Below, one piece after another: positions 35,159 to 44,579 of a DNA stretch of 64,000 bases. The stretch is from contig JAFRPH010000062.1 in assembly GCA_017429205.1 (NCBI GenBank), forward strand, positions 124,001 to 188,000. Direction: 5' to 3'. Under the pieces are notes generated by a model, which did not search any database, had not been told where the DNA came from, and was given only the letters and a program-made list of their open reading frames with translations. Numbering within the stretch: the first letter of the stretch is position 1; every line of letters starts with the position of its first letter. The translations under genes were made by a program, and so were the position numbers. The stretch is from Bacteroidales bacterium. Its GTDB lineage: Bacteria > Bacteroidota > Bacteroidia > Bacteroidales > UBA932.

Positions 35159-37138
35159 ATGGGTTACAGGAATCTTACTCAGAAGGAAATCGACAGACTG
35201 CAGGCCGCCGGCTGCGAGGCGGAGGATTGGGGGAACGTGCTGACGTCCGCCGCGGAGGTGGACCACATCCGCCGGGTGCGCTTTTCCGGCACCGTTCGCT
35301 TCGGGCGCTTCGACCGGGAGTTCGAACTGCCCGGCGGGCTGAAAAAGCACGCGGGCCTGTCCGACGCGACGCTGCACAACGTGACGGTCGGCGACGACTG
35401 TCTCATCGAGAATATCTCCAACTACATCGCGAACTACGAGATCGGCCACGACACCATCCTGGAGAACGTGGACCTGGTCCTGACGGACGGCCCCTGCCGT
35501 TTCGGAAACGGCGTGGCAGTGTCCGTCCTCAACGAGACGGGCGGCCGCGAGGTGCTCATCTACGACCGCCTCACCGCCCAGATCGCCTACGTGATGGCGA
35601 TGTACCGCCATCGGCCGGAACTCGTGAAGGCCCTGGACGATATGGTGCTCGCATATGCGAAGTCGCAGGAATCGACGGTCGGATACATCGGGAACAACGT
35701 GGTCATCCGCAACACCCGGTACCTGAACGGGGTGAAGGTCGGCGACTGCGCGGTCCTGAGCGGCGTGAACCGGCTCCGCAACGGCAGCGTGAACAGCAAC
35801 GCGGCCGCCCCGGTGCGCATCAGCCACGGGGTCATCGCCGACGATTTCATCATCGAGAGCGGCTCGCACCTGACGGACAACACCACCTTCACGCGCTGCT
35901 TCATCGGCCAGGCGTGCCATTTCGGACACAGCTACAGCGCGTCCGACTCCCTGTTCTTCTCCAACTGCCAGGGCGAGAACGGCGAGGCCTGCGCAATCTT
36001 CGCAGGCCCCTTCACGGTGACGCACCACAAGTCGACCCTCCTCATCGCCGGGAATTTCTCCTTCATGAACGCGGGCAGCGGCTCCAACCAGTCCAACCAT
36101 ATGTACAAGCTGGGCCCGATCCACCAGGGCATCCTGGAGCGCGGCGCGAAGACTTCGTCCGACTCCTACATCCTCTGGCCTTCCCGCGTGGGCGCGTTCT
36201 CGCTGGTGATGGGCCGGCACGTGAACCATTCCGACACCACCTGGCTCCCGTTCTCCTACCTCATCGAGCAGCAGAACACGACGTACCTCGTCCCCGGGGT
36301 GAACCTCCGGAGCGTGGGCACCATCCGCGACGCCCAGAAGTGGCCCAAACGCGACGGCCGCACGGATCCGGACCGCCTGGACTGCATCAACTACAACCTC
36401 CTGAGTCCGTACACCATCCAGAAGATGTTCAAGGGCATCCAGCTGCTGAAGAACCTCCAGCATTCCTCCGGCGAGCTCTCCGACGACTATTCCTACCACA
36501 GCGCGAAGATCCGCAACGGTTCGCTCAAGCGGGGCATCGAACTGTACCGGACCGCCATCACCAAGTTCCTCGGGAACTCGATCATCAAGAAACTGGAGAA
36601 CCTGCCCGCCGGCGCCTCCGACGAGGTGATTCGGGAGACCCTGAAGCCGGAGCTCCCCGGCGGAAAGGGCAAGTGGACGGACCTCAGCGGCCTCATAGCG
36701 CCGAAGGAGCTGGTGGAGGCGCTGCTGGACCGGGTCGAAAAGGGAGCGGTGACGGACCTCGATACCGTGGACCGCGAATTCCGCCAGATGCACGCGGACT
36801 ACTACCGGCTGGAATGGACCTGGGCCTATGACAAGTATGCCGATTTCTTCGGTTTCCCGCTGGAAACCGTCACGGCGGCGCAGGTGCGCGAGATCGTCGA
36901 GAAATGGAAGGCGGCGGTCATCGGTCTGGACGAGATGCTGTACGAGGACGCGCGGAAGGAGTTCAGCCTCGCCTCGATGACGGGCTTCGGCGCCGACGGC
37001 TCCCGGGAGGAGAAAGAGCTCGATTTCGAGCAGGTCCGCGGCGATTTCGAGTCCAATTCCTTCGTCCAGGCCGTCCTGGAGCACATCCGGGTCAAGCGCG
37101 CCCTCGGGGACGAGCTGCTTGCGCGTCTGCGTGCCTGA
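35159..37138 (+). CDS. DUF4954 family protein (left-handed beta-helix type)
   Basis: 659 residues from the ATG at 35159. It begins MGYRNLTQKEIDRLQAAGC and contains many short repeats of the hexapeptide-like type ('VGDDCLIENISNYIANYEIG', 'GVKVGDCAVLSGVNRL', 'HGVIADDFIIESGSHL'), which suggests a parallel beta-helix like that of acyl- and nucleotidyltransferases. The C-terminal third is mostly helical. No signal peptide is present, so it is probably cytoplasmic. To my knowledge the family is found mainly in Bacteroidota and has no assigned function. Co-transcription with the ABC exporter (1-base gap) is the only clue to its role. Confidence 0.8.
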   Translation: MGYRNLTQKEIDRLQAAGCEAEDWGNVLTSAAEVDHIRRVRFSGTVRFGRFDREFELPGGLKKHAGLSDATLHNVTVGDDCLIENISNYIANYEIGHDTILENVDLVLTDGPCRFGNGVAVSVLNETGGREVLIYDRLTAQIAYVMAMYRHRPELVKALDDMVLAYAKSQESTVGYIGNNVVIRNTRYLNGVKVGDCAVLSGVNRLRNGSVNSNAAAPVRISHGVIADDFIIESGSHLTDNTTFTRCFIGQACHFGHSYSASDSLFFSNCQGENGEACAIFAGPFTVTHHKSTLLIAGNFSFMNAGSGSNQSNHMYKLGPIHQGILERGAKTSSDSYILWPSRVGAFSLVMGRHVNHSDTTWLPFSYLIEQQNTTYLVPGVNLRSVGTIRDAQKWPKRDGRTDPDRLDCINYNLLSPYTIQKMFKGIQLLKNLQHSSGELSDDYSYHSAKIRNGSLKRGIELYRTAITKFLGNSIIKKLENLPAGASDEVIRETLKPELPGGKGKWTDLSGLIAPKELVEALLDRVEKGAVTDLDTVDREFRQMHADYYRLEWTWAYDKYADFFGFPLETVTAAQVREIVEKWKAAVIGLDEMLYEDARKEFSLASMTGFGADGSREEKELDFEQVRGDFESNSFVQAVLEHIRVKRALGDELLARLRA

Positions 37139-37141
37139 TTC

Positions 37142-38344
37142 TTAGATGATTCCGAGCAGGTGACTGCGTGAAAGCATGCAGTCGCCGATCGGGGCCGCCT
37201 GGTTGCGGAGCTTGGAGAACTTGATGGCGGTGTCCTGGTTGGCGATGGTCTGGGCGTGGCGTTTCACCGCGCTGCGCACGGCGAGCAGGAGATAGTCGCC
37301 CGCCATCGATACCTTGCCGCCGAGAACGACCAGCTGCGGGTTGAAGACGTTGATCAGGCCCGCCAGTCCGCGGCCGAGGTTGGCGCCGATCTTCTCGATC
37401 GACTCGATGGTGAGGATGTCCTCCTCCTGGACCGCCTTGAAGATGTCGTTCAGGTTCACCTTGCCCTGCTCCTTGAAGGTGCGGGAGAGGGAAGAGGCGC
37501 GGCCCGCCTGGAGCTGCTCGCTGATCATCCGCACGAGGGCCGAGCCGGAGGCGCCGGTCTCCAGGCAGCCGACCTTGCCGCAGCGGCAGATCTGGTCGTT
37601 GTCCAGGAGCGGGAAGTGGCCGAACTCGCCCGAGTAGCCGGAAGTGCCGTAGTACAGGCGGCCGTCCAGGATCATTCCCATGCCGAGACCCCAGCTCACG
37701 TTGACGAAGAGGACGTTCTTTTCCTTCTTGACCACGCCGGACAGGTATTCGCCGTACGTCATCGCCCGGGAGTCGTTCTCGATGACCACGGGGATGTCCA
37801 GGTCCTCGGAGAGAATCTTGTTGATGGGCCGCTCCGGGTCGAAGGAGTACAGGTTGCTGTAGCCTGTCTTCGGATTCACGCGGCCGGCGACGCTGATGCC
37901 CATCCCGAGGACGCGGTTCCAGTCCAGATCGTGTTCCACGAAGAAGTCCCGGATGTTCTTGGAGATCGTGTGGAGGCAGGCTTCGTCGATTTCCAGGATG
38001 AACGGGATGTTGTCCTCGAAGCAGACGAGACCGCCCTTGAAGTCGGTGACGGCGATGCTGGCGTGGGTGTGCCGGATGTCCAGTCCAATGAAATAGCCGG
38101 CGTCGGGGTTCAGCCCGTAGATGCTGGGCCGGCGGCCGCCGGACGTGCCGGACTTGCCGAGCTCGATCATGAAACCTTCGTCCATCAGCTCGCCGATGAG
38201 CTTCGTGACGGTCGGGACGCTGGTGTTGATCTGCTCGCTGAGGGCGGCGATGCTATATTCCCCGCTCTGGATGCAGAGGCGAAGGATGGTCTTCTTCAAG
38301 ATGGAATTCTTGTTGTCTTTTTTGTCCAGGAATGTCGTTCTCAT
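37142..38344 (-). CDS. ROK-family transcriptional regulator (NagC/XylR type)
   Basis: 400 residues. An N-terminal winged helix ('YSIAALSEQINTSVPTVTKLIGELMDEGFMIELG') is followed by a ROK sugar-kinase-like domain: 'GYFIGLDIRHTHASIAVTDF', 'VVIENDSRAMTYGEYLSG', and the zinc motif CRCGKVGCLE. Members sense a sugar or sugar phosphate and repress uptake or catabolic genes. No obvious target genes adjoin it. It faces the DUF4954 gene tail to tail (3-base gap) and is divergent from the HAMP-protein gene. A minus-strand TATTTTTG box lies at 38365-38372. Confidence 0.88.
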   Translation of the reverse strand: MRTTFLDKKDNKNSILKKTILRLCIQSGEYSIAALSEQINTSVPTVTKLIGELMDEGFMIELGKSGTSGGRRPSIYGLNPDAGYFIGLDIRHTHASIAVTDFKGGLVCFEDNIPFILEIDEACLHTISKNIRDFFVEHDLDWNRVLGMGISVAGRVNPKTGYSNLYSFDPERPINKILSEDLDIPVVIENDSRAMTYGEYLSGVVKKEKNVLFVNVSWGLGMGMILDGRLYYGTSGYSGEFGHFPLLDNDQICRCGKVGCLETGASGSALVRMISEQLQAGRASSLSRTFKEQGKVNLNDIFKAVQEEDILTIESIEKIGANLGRGLAGLINVFNPQLVVLGGKVSMAGDYLLLAVRSAVKRHAQTIANQDTAIKFSKLRNQAAPIGDCMLSRSHLLGII

Positions 38345-38364
38345 CGTCTTTCGTATTATGCGGG

Positions 38365-38372
38365 CAAAAATA
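38365..38372 (-). promoter_or_regulatory. -7 box (TATTTTTG, minus strand) for the ROK gene
   Basis: On the minus strand TATTTTTG precedes the ATG (38344) by 20 bases. Confidence 0.45.
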
Positions 38373-38442
38373 ACAAAAAATTTTTGAAATAAAAAGAGCG
38401 TTTTGAAAATTCCTTAAATAATTTCGCAGAAATATAACGCAC

Positions 38443-38473
38443 TTGGCAAGTTGGGTGAAAATCCTTATCTTTG
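38443..38473 (+). promoter_or_regulatory. Promoter of the HAMP protein-trkH operon
   Basis: TTG at 38443-38445, a 20-base gap, then TATCTTTG at 38466-38473. The ATG follows at 38495. Confidence 0.7.
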
Positions 38474-38494
38474 TAAGTTAGAAAACAGTACGCT

Positions 38495-39334
38495 ATGTTC
38501 GGAAGGCTCAGAAAATGGAGGAATTCGTTCCGGCTTTCGCTGAAGGGAAAGGTGGTGCTGGCCCTGAGCGCCATCGCCGTCGTCCTCGTCGTGTCCGGTA
38601 TCATCTCCATCCTGGAATACCGGCGCATGTCCAACTACGTGTCGGACATGATCGCCGAGGACATCCACAGCATCAACGTGGCGCAGAAGCTGGCGGCGGT
38701 CACTGACAACTACAACCTGCAGATCCTCGCCGTCATCGGCGACGACTCGCTGAATTCGCTTCCCGACTTCGACCAGCAGGGCTTCGTCTCCTACTGCGAT
38801 TCGCTGCGCTCGTCCATCTCCGGCGAGAACGTCCTTCCGCTCACCGACTCCGTCCTGTATTCCTATTCGGCCTACATGCTCACCTCCCTGGAACTCGAGC
38901 AGGTCGTCCACTCCGATTTCATCGATTCCCGCACCTGGTACTTCGAGCGGCTGCAACCCTCTTTCAAGCGCCTCAGCGGCGACATCGACCGCCTGAGCCA
39001 GGCGATGTACGACGACTTGCAGGCCAATTCCGAGGAATTCGACCAGGGCTTCCACCGGAGCATCATCCCGGTCGTCGTCGCGGTCTCCGTGGGCGTCCTC
39101 CTGGTGATCCTGCTGATGTTCTTCATGATCAGCTACTATGTGAATCCGCTGAACAAGATGCTCAAGGGAATGGACGAGTACCAGGCCTCCGGGCGTCGCT
39201 ACAGCGTTACCTTCGAGGGTGACGACGAACTGTCCCTGCTCAACGAGGGCATCTCCGACATCACCGAGGAGAACCGGCAGTACAGACGCCGGATCAAGCA
39301 GTTGAAGGAATCCCGGTCGGAGGAAACCGAATGA
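38495..39334 (+). CDS. Two-helix membrane protein with periplasmic sensor and HAMP region
   Basis: 279 residues. A first membrane helix (about 20-42), a ~150-residue helical extracytoplasmic part resembling four-helix-bundle chemoreceptor sensor domains, a second helix (about 192-213), then a HAMP-like stretch ('YYVNPLNKMLKGMDEYQASGRR') and a C-terminal coiled coil. It ends there, with no histidine kinase, methyl-accepting or cyclase domain. It overlaps trkH by 4 bases (ATGA), so it probably acts with the potassium transporter, for example as a sensor or assembly partner; this is inferred from position only. Confidence 0.75.
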   Translation: MFGRLRKWRNSFRLSLKGKVVLALSAIAVVLVVSGIISILEYRRMSNYVSDMIAEDIHSINVAQKLAAVTDNYNLQILAVIGDDSLNSLPDFDQQGFVSYCDSLRSSISGENVLPLTDSVLYSYSAYMLTSLELEQVVHSDFIDSRTWYFERLQPSFKRLSGDIDRLSQAMYDDLQANSEEFDQGFHRSIIPVVVAVSVGVLLVILLMFFMISYYVNPLNKMLKGMDEYQASGRRYSVTFEGDDELSLLNEGISDITEENRQYRRRIKQLKESRSEETE

Positions 39335-40779
39335 ACCTGCGCGTCATATCGAGGAACACGGGAACGGCGCTCCTGGTGAGCTCGCTGTTCATGCTGTTCG
39401 CCGTGGGCATCTCGCTCTACGACGGCGGTGACAGCGCCCTGGCTCCGCTTCTGATCAGTTTTGCATTGACCTTCACCGTCGGCATCTTCCCCTTCATTTT
39501 CGTGCGGAAGACGGGCAACATCACGCTCCGGGACGGGTATATGATCATCTTCCTGTCCTGGTTCCTGTCCTTCCTGTTCGGGATGCTGCCCTATGTGCTC
39601 TGGGGCGGCCCGTTCACCATCGCCAACGCCTGGTTCGAGAGCGTCTCCGGCTTCACCACCACCGGCGCCACCATCCTGGAGGATGTGGAAGCGCTGCCGC
39701 GAAGTCTGCTTTTCTGGCGTTCTTCCACGCATTTCATCGGCGGTCTCGGTGTCGTGGTGTTCCTCCTGCTGATCATCCCGACCTCCTCGCCGGTGCGCCT
39801 GCGGCTTACCAATATGGAGCTCTCCTCCCTGTCCCGGGACGATTACCAGACCCGGGCCAACAAGTCCGTGTCCATCTTCGCGCGGGTGTACCTGGCCATT
39901 TTCGCCCTCGCTTTCCTCAGCTTCTGGGCGGCCGGGATGTCCGCGTTCGACGCCGTCAACCACGCCTTCAGCGTATCTGCGACGGGCGGATTCTCCACCC
40001 ACAGCCTTTCTGTGGGCTACTTCCATTCTCCGCTCATCTCCGTGCTCACGATCATCTTTATGGTCCTCGCTTCGGTGCATTTCGGCCTGTTGTACATCTC
40101 GTTCGTGAACCGGACGCTCCGTCCGCTCAACAACCCGGTGCTGAAGTTCTTCCTGTTCAGCCTGGTGGGCGGTTCCATTTTGGCGGCCGTATCGCTGAAA
40201 CTGCAGGGGGTGGACGCCACCTGGGGCGAGGCGTTCCTGGACGCGACGTTCCACGTCGCCAGCTATACGTCCACATCGGGCCTGGCCATCAGCGACAATG
40301 CCAACTGGCCCATGCTGCCGTGCTTCATCCTGATCCTGGGCGGCCTCGTGTGCGGCTGCGCCGGCTCCACGACCTGCGGCCTCAAATCCGACCGCGTGCT
40401 GGTGCTGTTCAAGGCCATCCGGATGCAGATCGTCAAGACTCTGTATCCCTCCTCCATCTTCGAGGTCCGCTTCGGCAAGCGGATGCTCCGGGACGAGGAC
40501 GTGTATCAGCAGATCCTCTATATCGCCCTCTTCCTGCTCCTGATCGCGCTGTCGTCCGTCCTGTGCGTGGTCATCGGCGACCCGAACCAGCACGCGCTCC
40601 TGGGTTCCATCGCCTCGCTCACGAACGTGGGCCCGTCCCTGGGGACCATCGGTTCGTTCGGCAATTACAACGCGGAGCCGGACGCCCTCAAGTTCATCTT
40701 CTCGTTCGACATGTTCCTCGGGCGCGTGGAGATATATCCCGTTCTCGCCGTCTTCGCGAGCATCTTCCACAAGGGATAG
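39331..40779 (+). CDS. trkH: TrkH/KtrB-type potassium uptake membrane subunit
   Basis: 482 residues, about ten hydrophobic segments with four pore loops: 'SGFTTTGATIL', 'SVSATGGFSTH', 'SYTSTSGLAIS' and 'SLTNVGPSLG'. Each carries the glycine of the potassium selectivity filter. TrkH forms the K+ channel-like subunit and normally needs a TrkA/KtrA nucleotide-binding ring, which is not in this window. The gene overlaps the upstream HAMP protein gene and is followed 3 bases later by the helicase gene. Confidence 0.92.
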   Translation: MNLRVISRNTGTALLVSSLFMLFAVGISLYDGGDSALAPLLISFALTFTVGIFPFIFVRKTGNITLRDGYMIIFLSWFLSFLFGMLPYVLWGGPFTIANAWFESVSGFTTTGATILEDVEALPRSLLFWRSSTHFIGGLGVVVFLLLIIPTSSPVRLRLTNMELSSLSRDDYQTRANKSVSIFARVYLAIFALAFLSFWAAGMSAFDAVNHAFSVSATGGFSTHSLSVGYFHSPLISVLTIIFMVLASVHFGLLYISFVNRTLRPLNNPVLKFFLFSLVGGSILAAVSLKLQGVDATWGEAFLDATFHVASYTSTSGLAISDNANWPMLPCFILILGGLVCGCAGSTTCGLKSDRVLVLFKAIRMQIVKTLYPSSIFEVRFGKRMLRDEDVYQQILYIALFLLLIALSSVLCVVIGDPNQHALLGSIASLTNVGPSLGTIGSFGNYNAEPDALKFIFSFDMFLGRVEIYPVLAVFASIFHKG

Positions 40780-40782
40780 CCT

Positions 40783-42213
40783 ATGGACCGGGCGGGATTC
40801 CTGTACCATGAATTCCTGCGTCGGCTCCCGTACGAGCCGACTTCCTGCCAGGATGCCCTGATGCGCGACATCGGGGAGTTCCTGACCTCGGACGAGGGGG
40901 ACATCCTGGTGGTGAACGGCTATGCCGGCACCGGCAAGACGACGGTCCTGGCGGCCGTCGTGTCGGCTTTCACGGACCTCAAGACGCCGGTCGTCCTGAT
41001 GGCGCCGACCGGTCGGTCGGCCAAGGTCTTGTCCGGCTACACCGGGCGGCCGGCCTCGACCGTCCACAAGCAGATCTATCGGCAGAAATCGCACGGGGAC
41101 GACGGCTTCGGCCATTTTTCCCTGGCGCCGAACAAGGCGAAGAACACGCTCTTCATCGTGGACGAAGTGTCGCTCATCGGCATCGAGGCGGGGGAGCGGC
41201 AGAGTACCGCGGCGTTCGGCTCGGGCAATCTGCTGGAGGACCTCATCCTGTATATGCGCAGCGGGGTCGACTGCCGGATGATCCTGGTCGGGGATTCGGC
41301 GCAGCTGCCGCCCGTGGGCCTGGACCGGTCTCCGGCGCTGTCGGAGGAGTATATGTCCGGGGTCGGCGGCGTCCGCTTCTCGGAACTCCGGACGGTGGTC
41401 CGCCAGCAGGCGGATTCCGGCATCCTCGTGAACGCGACGCATCTGCGGGAGCTGCTGGAGGAGGACTGCGAAATTCCGCTGGACGAGCTGGGGCTGACGG
41501 TCGACGGTTTCGACGATGTGCAGCGCCTTTCCGGCGGCGAACTCATCGAGACATTGACCGACGCCTATGCGAAGTACGGCGAGGATGAGACCGTCGTCCT
41601 GTGTCGGTCCAACAAGCGGGCGAACCGCTACAACGCGGGCATTCGCGCGCAGGTCCAGTTCCGCGAGGAGCGCCTGGTTCGCGACGACAAGCTGATGATC
41701 GTCCGGAACTGCTACCATTTCGCGGAGGAGCTGGAAGGGACGGACTACATCGCCAACGGCGACATCTGCAAGCTCGTCCGCATCGGCCATTACGAGGACC
41801 GCTACGGCCTGCATTTCGCGGAAGCCCGCCTGCGTTTCCCCGACTACCAGGACCAGGAGATCGTCGCCAAGGTCATCCTGGATACGCTGGAGGCGGAATC
41901 CGCCGGCCTGACCTACGAGCAGGCGAACGCCCTGTACCAGGGTGTCAGCGAGGACTATGCGCATCTCTCCACGAAGAAGAAACGGTACGACGCCGTCCGG
42001 GAGGACCCTTTCTTCAACGCCCTGCAGCTGAAGTACGCCAATGCCATCACCTGCCACAAGTCTCAGGGCGGCCAGTGGCGCTGCGTCTTCATCGACAATC
42101 CCTTCTGGCAGGATTTCCTCACCCCGGACGACCTCAAATGGCTTTACACGGCCCTCACCCGCGCCGTCGAAAAAGTATATCTCGTGAATTTCAAAAACGA
42201 ACTGTTTGTATGA
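40783..42213 (+). CDS. RecD2-like superfamily 1 DNA helicase
   Basis: 476 residues. Helicase motifs in order: I, NGYAGTGKTT; Ia, LMAPTGRSAKVLSG; II, FIVDEVSLIG; III, VGDSAQLPPVG; then ITCHKSQGGQW (motif V) and WLYTALTRA (motif VI). It belongs to the AAA_30/UvrD_C_2 group and is shorter than full RecD2, lacking the N-terminal helix-hairpin-helix part. Such proteins unwind DNA 5'-3' and are common, lightly studied genes in Bacteroidota. It is in an operon-like run after trkH (3-base gap) and overlaps the peptidase gene by 4 bases. Confidence 0.88.
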   Translation: MDRAGFLYHEFLRRLPYEPTSCQDALMRDIGEFLTSDEGDILVVNGYAGTGKTTVLAAVVSAFTDLKTPVVLMAPTGRSAKVLSGYTGRPASTVHKQIYRQKSHGDDGFGHFSLAPNKAKNTLFIVDEVSLIGIEAGERQSTAAFGSGNLLEDLILYMRSGVDCRMILVGDSAQLPPVGLDRSPALSEEYMSGVGGVRFSELRTVVRQQADSGILVNATHLRELLEEDCEIPLDELGLTVDGFDDVQRLSGGELIETLTDAYAKYGEDETVVLCRSNKRANRYNAGIRAQVQFREERLVRDDKLMIVRNCYHFAEELEGTDYIANGDICKLVRIGHYEDRYGLHFAEARLRFPDYQDQEIVAKVILDTLEAESAGLTYEQANALYQGVSEDYAHLSTKKKRYDAVREDPFFNALQLKYANAITCHKSQGGQWRCVFIDNPFWQDFLTPDDLKWLYTALTRAVEKVYLVNFKNELFV

Positions 42214-44237
42214 AAAGACTGATCCTTTCCCTGGCGCTCGCGGCGCTGGCCTGCGGCGCATTCGCGCAGGAGTTCAACCGGATGCCCTATTCTTATAAGT
42301 GGCTGGGAGACAAGGAGGTGGCGTTCACGTACAACGGAATGTACACCGACGACACCTGCTTCAAGCTGGTGATGCCCAAGGGCACGAAGGTGGCGGGCGT
42401 GAAGGCGCCGGAGAAGTTCTCCGATTTCCCGCTCAAGCCGGAAGGTGCCGTGAACCTCACGTATTCGCCGGATTCCACGATGCTCGCCTTCACGCGCGAA
42501 AACGACCTGTACGTGGTCACCATCGCCGACGGGAAGGAATGCCGCCTGACCTTCGACGGAACGGCCACGGTGATGAACGGATACGCCTCCTGGGTGTACT
42601 ACGAGGAGATTCTTGGCCGTCCGTCCCGCTACCGGGCCTTCTGGTGGTCGCCGGACAGCAAGAAGCTCGCCTTCTATCATTTCGACGACACGGAGGTGCC
42701 GATGTTCCCGATCTATTCGCCCTTCGGCCAGGACGGGAAGATCCGCGAGACCCATTACCCGAAGGTGGGGGAGAAGAACCCGGACGTGAAGATCGGCTTT
42801 GTCGATGTGCCCGCGGCGTTAGCCGGCCGGGTGTCGACGGTCTGGGCCGATTTCGACGAGAAGGAGGACCAGTACTTCGGCATCCCGTTCTGGTCGGACG
42901 ACTCCCGGACCTTCTATGTGGCCCGCGAACCGCGCATCCAGAACACCCTGGACCTGTACGCCGTGTCGCCGGTGGACGGTTCCAAGAACGTCCTCTACCA
43001 CGAGTATTATCCCACCTGGCTGGACTGGATCGAGGGTATGCTGTTCACGGAGAAGGGCCTGTATATGGTCCGCGCCTTCGAGACGGGCTGGCAGCAGATC
43101 TATTTCCTGGGCTATGACGGCACGGTCCGCCGCCTGACCGACGGCCCGAACTGGCGCGTCGCCCTCGTCCGCGCGGAAAAGGACGGCACCGTCTATTTCA
43201 CCGCGCAGCGGGACGAGCTCCATATCCGCCAGGCCCTTTACAAGGTCTCTCCGAAGGGTGTCATCACGCCCCTGACGGACGAGTCCCTGAATGTGGCCGG
43301 CGTGCAGTTCTCCCCGGACGGCAAGTATTTCGTCGCCCAGACTTCCTCCCTGCACGTTCCGACGCAACTGCGTGTGTATCAGACTTCCAAGCCTTCCAAG
43401 AACTGGCTGGTCGCGGACCAGAAGGGCCCGGACTATGATGCTTCCAAGTACTCGCTCGGCGAGGTGATCACCATCCGTCGCGACGGGTTCGAGTTCCCGG
43501 GCATCATCATCTATCCGGTCGACTTCGACCCGGCGAAAAAGTATCCCGTCCATGTGGACATCTATGGTGGTCCGGACTCCCCGCAGGTGACCGACCGCTG
43601 GACCGCGCCCACCCGCTATGCCTGGTATCGGCAGCACGGCATCATTGAAGTCATCGCAGACAACCGCGCCTCGGGCCACAACGGTCGCGCCGGCCTGGAC
43701 TGCATCTACAAGCAGCTCGCCACGGTGGAGGTCGACGACTTCGTCGCCTGGGCGGAATACCTCCAGACGCTCCCGTATGTGCAGGGGGACAAGATCGGTG
43801 TCGAAGGCTTCTCCTTCGGCGGCACGATGACGGCCTTGCTGGTGGCGACGGCCCCGCAGGCCTTCCATTACGGCATCGCCGGCGGCGGCGTCTATGACTG
43901 GAAACTCTACGACACGCACTATACGGAGCGCTTCATGTCCACGCCCGAGGACAACCCGGACGGCTACGCCCGCACCCGCGTCGTGGACCGCATCGCCTCC
44001 TACCCGGCCCGTCCCGGCGACGACGGCTCCGTGATGCTCAAGCTCACCCATGGCACCGGCGACGACAACGTCCACTACCAGAACACCCTCCAGCTCATCG
44101 ACGCCCTCCACAAGATCGGCGCCTCCTTCGACTTCATGGTCTACCCCGACGGCATGCACGGCTACCGCGGCTACCAGGGCATGCACTTCCAGGCGGAAAA
44201 CAACGCCTTCTGGCTCAAGTACCTGAAAGGGGAGTAG
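42210..44237 (+). CDS. Dipeptidyl peptidase IV-like S9 family peptidase
   Basis: 675 residues. The signal peptide (LALAALACGAFAQ) suggests export to the periplasm. An N-terminal beta-propeller contains the double-glutamate amino-terminus anchor of DPP4 (YYEEILGR, E132-E133). The C-terminal alpha/beta-hydrolase has S535 in GFSFGGTM, D618 or D619 in HGTGDDNVHYQN, and H650 in DGMHGYRG. DPP4-type enzymes remove N-terminal Xaa-Pro dipeptides, which fits peptide use by gut Bacteroidales. The start is the ATG at 42210, overlapping the helicase stop. Confidence 0.92.
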   Translation: MKRLILSLALAALACGAFAQEFNRMPYSYKWLGDKEVAFTYNGMYTDDTCFKLVMPKGTKVAGVKAPEKFSDFPLKPEGAVNLTYSPDSTMLAFTRENDLYVVTIADGKECRLTFDGTATVMNGYASWVYYEEILGRPSRYRAFWWSPDSKKLAFYHFDDTEVPMFPIYSPFGQDGKIRETHYPKVGEKNPDVKIGFVDVPAALAGRVSTVWADFDEKEDQYFGIPFWSDDSRTFYVAREPRIQNTLDLYAVSPVDGSKNVLYHEYYPTWLDWIEGMLFTEKGLYMVRAFETGWQQIYFLGYDGTVRRLTDGPNWRVALVRAEKDGTVYFTAQRDELHIRQALYKVSPKGVITPLTDESLNVAGVQFSPDGKYFVAQTSSLHVPTQLRVYQTSKPSKNWLVADQKGPDYDASKYSLGEVITIRRDGFEFPGIIIYPVDFDPAKKYPVHVDIYGGPDSPQVTDRWTAPTRYAWYRQHGIIEVIADNRASGHNGRAGLDCIYKQLATVEVDDFVAWAEYLQTLPYVQGDKIGVEGFSFGGTMTALLVATAPQAFHYGIAGGGVYDWKLYDTHYTERFMSTPEDNPDGYARTRVVDRIASYPARPGDDGSVMLKLTHGTGDDNVHYQNTLQLIDALHKIGASFDFMVYPDGMHGYRGYQGMHFQAENNAFWLKYLKGE

Positions 44238-44242
44238 CTGGG

Positions 44243-44282
44243 CGTCATTCCCGGCGGTTCCTGAGCTTGTCGAAGGATGCCC
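44243..44282. repeat. Composite dispersed repeat just after the peptidase gene
   Basis: It begins with a P1-like half (CGTCATTCCCGGC) joined to TTCCTGAGCTTGTCGAAGG, a different widely dispersed motif. It begins 5 bases after the stop codon. The remainder of 44283-44579 holds the R2 repeat and a short palindrome. Confidence 0.55.
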
Positions 44283-44300
44283 CGGAATCTCTCAAATCGC

Positions 44301-44406
44301 TCGGGCACGAAAATGATGCCCTGTGCAACGAAACGTGGCCGACCCCGGGTGTTGAATAGGGGGTCGGCCACGTTTCGTGTCGTATGAGGGCGAAAGCGTG
44401 ACCGAG
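44301..44406. repeat. REP-like element, family R2, copy 1
   Basis: A perfect 18-base-pair stem, arms CGAAACGTGGCCGACCCC (44329-44346) and its complement (44360-44377). It is framed by an outer imperfect stem (CTCGGGCACG near the start, GCGTGACCGAG near the end). Shared with copies at 45714 and 46669. Confidence 0.85.
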
Positions 44407-44518
44407 CGTATTCGGCATTTTTCCCCCTCTGTCTTTTTACGCGTTTTTCCTTGATTTTTGTTGAAACGGTTTCTCCGAAAACCGCGTTGTAGGCTTCTGG
44501 AATGGGCTTTTCTTTTTT

Positions 44519-44548
44519 TATCCGTTTCCCTTTTTGCGAAAACGGATA
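44519..44548. repeat. Short palindrome before the second RAYT gene
   Basis: TATCCGTTT / AAACGGATA arms, 31 bases before the RAYT ATG. It could be an operator or an end structure; no copies seen elsewhere. Confidence 0.4.
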
Positions 44549-44579
44549 GGTCGCAGTACCTTGCGGGTAAAAGAAGAGT

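Noticed and set aside
39199..42261. 1020-codon minus-strand open frame opposite trkH and the helicase
   Set aside because: Composition typical of an antisense shadow, and the plus strand carries two complete conserved genes.
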